DNA from: an uncultured Clostridia bacterium
GTDB taxonomy: Bacteria > Bacillota > Clostridia > Lachnospirales > Bianqueaceae
DNA length: 46,441 nucleotides
Assembly (NCBI GenBank): GCA_937892735.1
Contig: CALBGL010000039.1
Span: forward strand, 1-46,441
Direction of reading: 5' to 3'
A model generated the notes under the pieces. It saw only the letters and a program-made list of their open reading frames with translations. It did no database searches and was not told where the DNA came from. Positions within the stretch are counted from its first letter, which is position 1. Every line of letters begins with the position of its first letter. Both the position numbers and the translations under genes were made by a program. Shown here in pieces: positions 41,054-46,441 of this stretch.

Positions 41054-42424
41054 TTATCCTTTGACGACTTCAAAGCCCATCATTCTTGCCACACGGCAGA
41101 CCATATCGATCTGATCCCCAAAAACCAGTACCTGATGATGTCCAAAATCTGCCAGAGTATGAAGCCAATCTCTCCCGTTCTCAATCTGTATATGATAGTC
41201 CGGACTGCAGTAATACTGCTTAAATTCTGACTGCAGCACTTTTCCCCGTTTCACGACCATCTTATTGCCTAATGGATTAAAACGGCCAAGCGTGACATAT
41301 TCATCATCATTCTGCGCGAAATCCACCTGAAGCTTACCACCAAAGCCCTGGCCGGTAAATGCCCATAAACTATACTTCAGATCGGGCTTATCTAGTCCGT
41401 TCATCTTCAGCGCCGGCACCGCGTGATGCACACCCACAATCTCCGGTGATTTCAGAAATGGATTCCCCATAAAAGCGGATTTTCCACTGCCGTACATGAG
41501 AACCATCATCGCCATCATCGCGTTCAGATCTTCTTCGCAGGTACTGGGAATACCCGCTGCCTTCATCAAAGAATGCGTGATGCATGGCGTGAATTTTCTC
41601 TCCTGTGGGATCCTGGAAGCACAAAGCTCAATACAGGCTGTAGAAAAAGCGTTGCATCCATATTGCCGCATCATATCCTGCGCCGCCAGAAAATATTTCG
41701 TATCATTGATCAGATATTCCGAATTGACTTTCGTATCCATCGAATTCGTTAAAAGCTGATCCGCAAGCGCCTTCGCCTCGTTCTCATCTACACGGTCCAT
41801 GTAAGGGAATATCTCCTTATAGGGCAGTTTAATGACTTCAAATCCATACTGGCGGCGCAAATATTCCAGGTCGCGAATATTACTTTGGATCCCGTAGGTG
41901 GGAACCTGACCGCTCGTGAGAACCAACGCCCGGGTATTCGCAATACATTTCCGTACCCACATCGCGTGCAGAATTTCGTTCAGGTCCGGTATATCAATCG
42001 CGTTATACGCTTCCACACCGATGGAACGATAATACGCGCATACATCCGCTCCTTCGTTTCCGTTACTGAACACCACCGTCGTCTTGCGATATCTCTCCAG
42101 TTTGGGAATCCGGTAACACATCACAAGAAAAAGGTCCGTTTGCGGGAGCATGGCTTCAATATGATCCCAAATATCCTGAGATACCGTCATTGTTTCCAGA
42201 TAGGGAACCGCTAATGGCTCCAAAATCTCGACTTGTGGAATGACGTCTTTGAGCTGATCTACAAACTGTGGAAACATTTTTTTAGCCCATTCTTTTTCTG
42301 CCTCCGGCTTAAGGGACTCCCATCGGCCTGCTCGGCAAGGCCCTTCCCATACATCCGAATGCTGCAAAAAACCGACAAGGGGACGCACTCTTAATTTGGT
42401 TGTAAACATAGCTGATTGGATCAT
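41054..42424 (-). CDS. L-fucose/L-arabinose isomerase-like protein
   Basis: 456 residues with the FucI/AraI fold: PLVGFLQHSDVWEG near the start, then MCYRIPKLER, TSGQVPTYGIQSNIRDLEYL, and the C-terminal GFGGKLQVDFAQNDDE and HHQVLVFGD segments. Such proteins interconvert aldoses and ketoses or are uncharacterised relatives. The start at 42424 follows AGGAGG; a longer frame to 42499 covers the promoter. It is the first gene of a three-gene operon with the desulfurase and the 97-residue protein. The substrate is not readable. Confidence 0.82.
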   Translation of the reverse strand: MIQSAMFTTKLRVRPLVGFLQHSDVWEGPCRAGRWESLKPEAEKEWAKKMFPQFVDQLKDVIPQVEILEPLAVPYLETMTVSQDIWDHIEAMLPQTDLFLVMCYRIPKLERYRKTTVVFSNGNEGADVCAYYRSIGVEAYNAIDIPDLNEILHAMWVRKCIANTRALVLTSGQVPTYGIQSNIRDLEYLRRQYGFEVIKLPYKEIFPYMDRVDENEAKALADQLLTNSMDTKVNSEYLINDTKYFLAAQDMMRQYGCNAFSTACIELCASRIPQERKFTPCITHSLMKAAGIPSTCEEDLNAMMAMMVLMYGSGKSAFMGNPFLKSPEIVGVHHAVPALKMNGLDKPDLKYSLWAFTGQGFGGKLQVDFAQNDDEYVTLGRFNPLGNKMVVKRGKVLQSEFKQYYCSPDYHIQIENGRDWLHTLADFGHHQVLVFGDQIDMVCRVARMMGFEVVKG

Positions 42425-42442
42425 AATTTCCTCCTGTATCTT

Positions 42443-42456
42443 CGGACAAATGTCCG
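42443..42456. promoter_or_regulatory. palindrome in isomerase leader
   Basis: CGGACAAATGTCCG, six-base arms around two bases, lying 15 bases downstream of the -10 and before the ribosome site: an operator candidate. Confidence 0.5.
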
Positions 42457-42470
42457 GTTCTTTAGGTTCC

Positions 42471-42499
42471 AATGTATCGCATCCCGCTATCAATGTCAA
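42471..42499 (-). promoter_or_regulatory. promoter of isomerase-desulfurase operon
   Basis: Minus strand TTGACA (42494-42499), 17-base spacer, TACATT (42471-42476). Confidence 0.75.
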
Positions 42500-42501
42500 T
42501 A

Positions 42502-42546
42502 GAAAAACAAGAAAAGCAGCAGATCCGCTATGTTTCTGCTGCTTTT
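42502..42546 (-). terminator. terminator of metallophosphoesterase operon
   Basis: Perfect 11-pair stem AAAAGCAGCAG/CTGCTGCTTTT (42512-42546), followed on the minus strand by CTTGTTTTTC, just past the 71-residue gene. Confidence 0.85.
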
Positions 42547-42553
42547 CGCAATT

Positions 42554-42769
42554 TCAGGGCTCAAAATGATACATATTTTTATAGTTTTCTATCTCCTCTT
42601 CTGATTGCGGCATGCTGGGTATCAGACCTGTACAATCATTGGAAGAACTGATTCCCATATCTTCTAAAGATGGATAGGGTCTTTGCGGATCCTCGGATTC
42701 CACATGCTGCATCATCGGAACATCCAACAATGGATTCTTTTTCTTTTTGTTATCTTTCTTCGCGCTCAT
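42554..42769 (-). CDS. small hydrophilic protein of unknown function
   Basis: 71 residues: a Lys-rich start (MSAKKDNKKKKNPLLD) and a Pro/Glu/Ser-rich, probably unstructured rest ending EEEIENYKNMYHFEP. No family is recognised and there is no signal peptide. Evidence that it is a gene: AGGAGG eight bases before the ATG, and a strong terminator directly after the stop. It is the last gene of the operon behind the metallophosphoesterase. Confidence 0.6.
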   Translation of the reverse strand: MSAKKDNKKKKNPLLDVPMMQHVESEDPQRPYPSLEDMGISSSNDCTGLIPSMPQSEEEIENYKNMYHFEP

Positions 42770-42824
42770 ACTCTGCCTCCTGAATAAATGTCTGCAGATC
42801 TAGTATGAACGCTTCTCGTTCCCC

Positions 42825-44015
42825 TTATTCAAAATCTACATCAATAATGCAGACCTCGCTGTTGGTCCCCACACGCAGATTGGGTCCCCATAATCCCAGA
42901 CCGGAAGTGACAATATTATGCATATCTCCCTTCTGCATATATCCGCAGGCATTCTCCCATGCGAATCCGATGAACAGATTTCCGGGAAAGATCTGTCCGT
43001 CATGCGTATGTCCGCACAGATCCAGATCCGCGCCGGCGTCTGACAGCTCCTGTAATTCTCTGGGCTGATGATCCATCACGATAATCGGCTTTGAAGAGTC
43101 CAAAGATTCTAATAACATCTGCGGTGTCAGGCGCGTTTCTTTTGATTTTTCTTCCGAACTGTAATCGCGCCGGCCTACCAAATAAAACGAGTCGTCAATC
43201 AGTACACTTTCATCCTCTAACAGCTGTATTCCCGCGTCCTTTAGAAACGCATCCATACGAAGATCACTGGTCTTGGGAATATTCTCATCTTCCAAAGTAA
43301 ATCCACCCAGAGTAGACTCTGCCACGTCATGATTTCCATAACAGGCATACACCCCGTATCGGCTCTTGATACTGCGCAGCAGATCCTGAATTCCCTCCGG
43401 ATTGGAAATCGCATCGAAATCATTATCAAAGATATCTCCACAAATGAGAACGATATCCACGTTTTCCTCATTGATGATGTTCACCATCGTTTGTATTTCT
43501 GAATATCCAATGTTATATCCCAGATGCAGATCCGCGACCATAGCAATTCTCAGATCTTCCAGATTCCCTCCATCTTTCTCTATCGAGACCTGATAATATT
43601 CCGTCTCCGTCTGTCTGGCATGAATCATGCCGTACAGATTGATCGCGGCCGCAGATACTACCAGAGTCAGACCAAAGAGAATCCGATAAGCCCGGTGTCT
43701 GGTTCTTTCTTTAGCCAGTTTCTTGGTTCGAATCAAAACCCACTGCAAAAAACGAAGAAACAGCCAGACCTGCACCGCGTACGCCGCAAAACCAAGCCAT
43801 GAATTGCGCAGAACCATCCAAAAATCCTTGATTGGACCCGTAGGAGAAAAATACGCAACAATCATGGATATGGCAATAAACCAATAGAAGATACCGTATA
43901 CGATCCGTCCAGAAATTCTTTTGAAAAATCCGAATACATCCCCGGCCCAACGCATACTGTACACATATAACCAAGCTGCCAACAGGAGATATCCTCCCGC
44001 AAAAAGAAAAAACAT
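42825..44015 (-). CDS. membrane-linked metallophosphoesterase
   Basis: 396 residues. Four to five membrane helices lie in the first 150 residues, then a calcineurin-like domain with all metal motifs: VADLHLG, GDIFDND, CYGNHD and CGHTHDGQIFPGN. This layout is that of YkuE/YaeI-like integral phosphoesterases, which act on membrane or lipid-linked phosphoesters outside or at the membrane; the substrate is unknown. The start at 44015 (MFFLFAGGYLLLAAW) follows GAGGT; the longer frame to 44075 would overlap the GH28 gene by 26 bases and lacks a ribosome site. Confidence 0.87.
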   Translation of the reverse strand: MFFLFAGGYLLLAAWLYVYSMRWAGDVFGFFKRISGRIVYGIFYWFIAISMIVAYFSPTGPIKDFWMVLRNSWLGFAAYAVQVWLFLRFLQWVLIRTKKLAKERTRHRAYRILFGLTLVVSAAAINLYGMIHARQTETEYYQVSIEKDGGNLEDLRIAMVADLHLGYNIGYSEIQTMVNIINEENVDIVLICGDIFDNDFDAISNPEGIQDLLRSIKSRYGVYACYGNHDVAESTLGGFTLEDENIPKTSDLRMDAFLKDAGIQLLEDESVLIDDSFYLVGRRDYSSEEKSKETRLTPQMLLESLDSSKPIIVMDHQPRELQELSDAGADLDLCGHTHDGQIFPGNLFIGFAWENACGYMQKGDMHNIVTSGLGLWGPNLRVGTNSEVCIIDVDFE

Positions 44016-44049
44016 TGCTACCTCGCTTCTTTCTCTCTTTCTAATAATT

Positions 44050-45387
44050 TTATCGAACGGACTCTTCCAAGCCATCCACTCTTATGTTTTGACAATTTAC
44101 CGTTTGAATTCCCGATGTCCATTTCGAATCCCTGTCTTCTGTCCAACATACTCTCATGTTCTTTACCTGAATATCCTTCGCGTTCTGAACATACATAGCA
44201 GGAATTTCATGCTCATATACGCCTCTTTCGGAAGGCTGCTCGTCAAAGAATCCCGCCGCTTGGGTTCCTTGTTTTTTCATTATAATTTCTAGATCTTGAA
44301 AACATACGTTTTGTATATTATCATCTTTTTCCCCGCGTACAAATATACAAGATTCCGCATCCATTCGAATATGATCGAAGTATACATTTCGTATTTTCCC
44401 AATAGACCCTCGCACATGATTCCGAAACGTAGCCGATATAAACAGTGGTTCTCCCTTTCCCCACCAATCCGGTGCAAACGCCCGATTTCCAGCATTCGCA
44501 TATCGTCGTACGGCTCCCGCAATATGGTGAACTTGAATATTCTCGATCGTTCCTCCATCACGAACCCATATTCCGATTCCACGCGAACAATCTCTGACTA
44601 TACAATCTGACATAATAACATTTCGAATATCACCATGTGTTTCCGTTCCAATCTTTAACGCGGAATCATGGGAAGCTAAAATACAATTTCGAATCAAAAT
44701 ATTCTCACAGGGTCCATAAAGCTTTGTCATCGGCGCTGTTGTCTTAATCACAATTGCGTCATCCCCTGTTTCGATCATACAATCAGAAATAATCACGTCC
44801 TGACAAGAATCCGGATCAATTCCATCATTATTGGCGCCTCTACGATGATTTAAGATCCGAATTCCCTGAACTTTTACCCGACGGCATCCGGCCATATGCA
44901 ATGTCCATAGCGCCGAATCCCGAAAAGTCACATTTTCGATTTGCAGGTTTTCTATATCTTCAAAATATGTCAGACGAGGACGAAATCCTTCCACCATCAA
45001 AGGACATTCATGCCAGTGACCATCCGCTCCATCATCCCGCATCACTTTATATCCCTGTCCATATATTTCACCCTCTCCTGTGAGAGATACATTTTTCACG
45101 TGAAGCGCCCCAATGAAATACCCCGAATCTTCCTTCGTTCCATCCGGACAAGGCGTCCTACGAATATCCTCTTTATTCAGACTTGCTATCAAAGAAGCTC
45201 CCTGCGTTAAATGCAATTCTACATGATCCTTTAATTCGATGGTACCACATAAATAATGTCCAGCGGGAATCAAGACACGGCCGCCGCCTGCCGCACTGCA
45301 ATCATCTACTGCCCTCTGAATACATGGGCCATCATTCGTCTTACCATCTGCCTTGACTCCATATTCCATAACATTCCAAATTTTCAT
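44050..45387 (-). CDS. glycoside hydrolase family 28 (polygalacturonase-like)
   Basis: 445 residues of a right-handed beta-helix. Family motifs are NNDGIDPDSC, GDDAIVIKT, SHDSALKIGTETHGD and RGIGIWVRDGG, matching the catalytic aspartates, the G-H-G region and the RIK-like position of GH28. There is no signal peptide (MKIWNVMEYGVKADGKTNDG), so it probably acts in the cytoplasm on imported pectin oligosaccharides. The start at 45387 follows GAGGT nine bases away; a longer frame starts inside the upstream gene's end. GC content here is lower than in the rest of the window. Confidence 0.9.
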   Translation of the reverse strand: MKIWNVMEYGVKADGKTNDGPCIQRAVDDCSAAGGGRVLIPAGHYLCGTIELKDHVELHLTQGASLIASLNKEDIRRTPCPDGTKEDSGYFIGALHVKNVSLTGEGEIYGQGYKVMRDDGADGHWHECPLMVEGFRPRLTYFEDIENLQIENVTFRDSALWTLHMAGCRRVKVQGIRILNHRRGANNDGIDPDSCQDVIISDCMIETGDDAIVIKTTAPMTKLYGPCENILIRNCILASHDSALKIGTETHGDIRNVIMSDCIVRDCSRGIGIWVRDGGTIENIQVHHIAGAVRRYANAGNRAFAPDWWGKGEPLFISATFRNHVRGSIGKIRNVYFDHIRMDAESCIFVRGEKDDNIQNVCFQDLEIIMKKQGTQAAGFFDEQPSERGVYEHEIPAMYVQNAKDIQVKNMRVCWTEDRDSKWTSGIQTVNCQNIRVDGLEESVR

Positions 45388-45395
45388 AATATACC

Positions 45396-45998
45396 TCAAA
45401 ACCAACGTCGTTTCTTCAAATCCGTCGCGCGTTCTTCCATCGTTCTCTTATATATTTTTTTACGATCTAACGCATGGACAAATTGTCGAATCAATTCGCT
45501 GATTCGATTCGCCTCTTCTAAATCCTCCGTACCAATCATCTGATATCTTGTTTTAAATACCTCTCCCTGTTCCTTTTTGATCTGAAGCACAACTTTCTTC
45601 ATTCGTTTCCCATTCTGTACGCCTGTGGTAATCACCTGCCCCCAGGGAATCAACTGTCCCACATTATAGATAAATATTCCCTTTTCTGTAATTACCCATT
45701 CATGTAGCGTATACGGCGCGATCGCAAAAAAAGCGAAAGCAAGCACCAGTGCCAGCCAACTGAAAAGTCCTCCTTCCAGCATGGCTGTTTCCCCCTGCGC
45801 GATAAAAAAACCAATCAATGCGGCTATGGCCACAGCCGCTATCGCGCACAGAATTCGGCATACTTTTACCCATATTCTCTGATCTACATGCACAACCACT
45901 GCTTCTTCCTTCAAACGGTTCATTTCTGCTCGTGAAGCAATGTTACGCATTAAAATAAATAACTCCGCTAATAATAGTACAATCATAATTATATCCAT
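45396..45998 (-). CDS. membrane protein with PH-like C-terminal part
   Basis: 200 residues. Helices at about 1-18, 47-67 and 78-98; the rest is soluble, including EWVITEKGIFIYNVGQLIPWGQVI, a beta pattern seen in bacterial PH-like/DUF5673-type domains. I do not recognise a specific family. It starts two bases after the DivIVA-like gene stop behind AGGAGG and ends eight bases before the GH28 gene, so the three are one transcript. Confidence 0.7.
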   Translation of the reverse strand: MDIIMIVLLLAELFILMRNIASRAEMNRLKEEAVVVHVDQRIWVKVCRILCAIAAVAIAALIGFFIAQGETAMLEGGLFSWLALVLAFAFFAIAPYTLHEWVITEKGIFIYNVGQLIPWGQVITTGVQNGKRMKKVVLQIKKEQGEVFKTRYQMIGTEDLEEANRISELIRQFVHALDRKKIYKRTMEERATDLKKRRWF

Positions 45999-46000
45999 TT

Positions 46001-46414
46001 CTATTCCTCCTTAGATTGATATTCTCCACCTGTCTTTTCTATGAGGCAACCCAGCCTGTCCATCAGCGCTGAAAACTCATCCGTCCGTATTTTCAGTAAA
46101 TATTGTCTCAATAACTGATTATACTCGTTCTGAAATGCTTCCATCAGATCCCGCATACGAAGCGCTTCCTGACGAATTTCTTTTAATTCTTCCTTTGTTT
46201 TTTTCTGTATTTCATCTGCTTTACGCTGCGCTTCTTCTATAATCAAATCCGCCTTCATCTGCGCCTCTATCTCCCGTCGATGCAGCTCCTCTTCTCTCCC
46301 TCTATAGATTGACAGCTCTTCTTCCTGTTCTGTGATCTTTTGTCTTAGGCGGAAAAGCTCCTGTTCTACTTCTTCTGGCCGGTATCCTTTTCGTACTCTT
46401 GTGAATTCCGTCAT
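46001..46414 (-). CDS. DivIVA-like coiled-coil protein
   Basis: 137 residues: a short DivIVA-type start (TRVRKGYRPEEVEQELFRL) followed by an almost continuous coiled coil rich in Glu, Lys and Gln up to about residue 95, then a helical tail. DivIVA proteins gather at cell poles and septa and organise wall growth. The start is the ATG at 46414, with AAAGGGGG upstream; a GTG one codon before is the alternative. It is the first seen gene of the minus-strand operon running to 42554. The right edge of the window is 24 bases away. Confidence 0.8.
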   Translation of the reverse strand: MTEFTRVRKGYRPEEVEQELFRLRQKITEQEEELSIYRGREEELHRREIEAQMKADLIIEEAQRKADEIQKKTKEELKEIRQEALRMRDLMEAFQNEYNQLLRQYLLKIRTDEFSALMDRLGCLIEKTGGEYQSKEE

Positions 46415-46441
46415 CACAAACCCCCTTTCCCCATCGCCTGC

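Overview
The window looks like a stretch of chromosome from a strictly anaerobic, probably gut-dwelling Clostridia (Bacillota) of about 50% GC. The evidence is a three-subunit electron-bifurcating type [FeFe] hydrogenase, the SCIFF peptide and its radical-SAM maturase (a near-universal Clostridia marker), strong AGGAGG ribosome sites, TTGACA-17-TATAAT promoters and very short intergenic gaps. No phage, insertion sequence, tRNA or rRNA was seen. Species cannot be told from the sequence.

Layout. 1-10 kb (all minus strand): the start of homoserine dehydrogenase with an ACT-domain regulator; a Gld-like ABC operon (ATPase, permease, GldG-like, DUF4340); a D-2-hydroxyacid dehydrogenase; a second ABC pair with a very large permease. 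10-13 kb: csoR-copA copper efflux, in which CopA carries a C-terminal CopZ-like domain with its own internal ribosome site. 13-14.9 kb: an ECF sigma/anti-sigma pair, then a non-coding array of short palindromes. 15-19 kb: hydC-hydB-hydA with a well-defined promoter, a Rex-like site and a leader palindrome. 19.3-25.2 kb (plus strand): TPR membrane protein, Orn/Lys/Arg decarboxylase-family enzyme, scfA, attenuator, scfB, AI-2E family transporter, TspO. 25.2-35.6 kb (minus): GNAT, metY-like, malic enzyme, tandem class II aldolase, CAP/SLH secreted protein, gyrA, gyrB. 35.6-39.1 kb (plus): a candidate structured RNA, a WG-repeat lipoprotein, a PD-(D/E)XK nuclease-like protein, and directly after it a 0.85-kb array of hairpins. 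39.1-46.4 kb (minus): HEAT protein, cysteine desulfurase and sugar-isomerase-like genes, metallophosphoesterase, GH28, a membrane protein and a DivIVA-like coiled coil.

The most unusual content is the pair of non-coding arrays (14414-14758 and 38259-39099). Their sequences differ, but both are built from a module in which TATACGC and GCGTATA face each other across an almost constant linker of 35-36 bases. The palindromes between modules are 17 bases in the first array and 37-69 in the second. The second array lies right behind a nuclease-like gene with its own promoter. I know of no described repeat family with this geometry, although I could not search for one. Other points of interest are the internal CopZ start, a strongly promoted structured leader at 35799-35922, the scfA/scfB attenuator with a maturase overlapping a transporter, and several palindromic operator candidates just downstream of transcription starts.

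Coding starts were moved inside longer open frames where a ribosome site, promoter position or family alignment favoured it; each case is stated in the entry.
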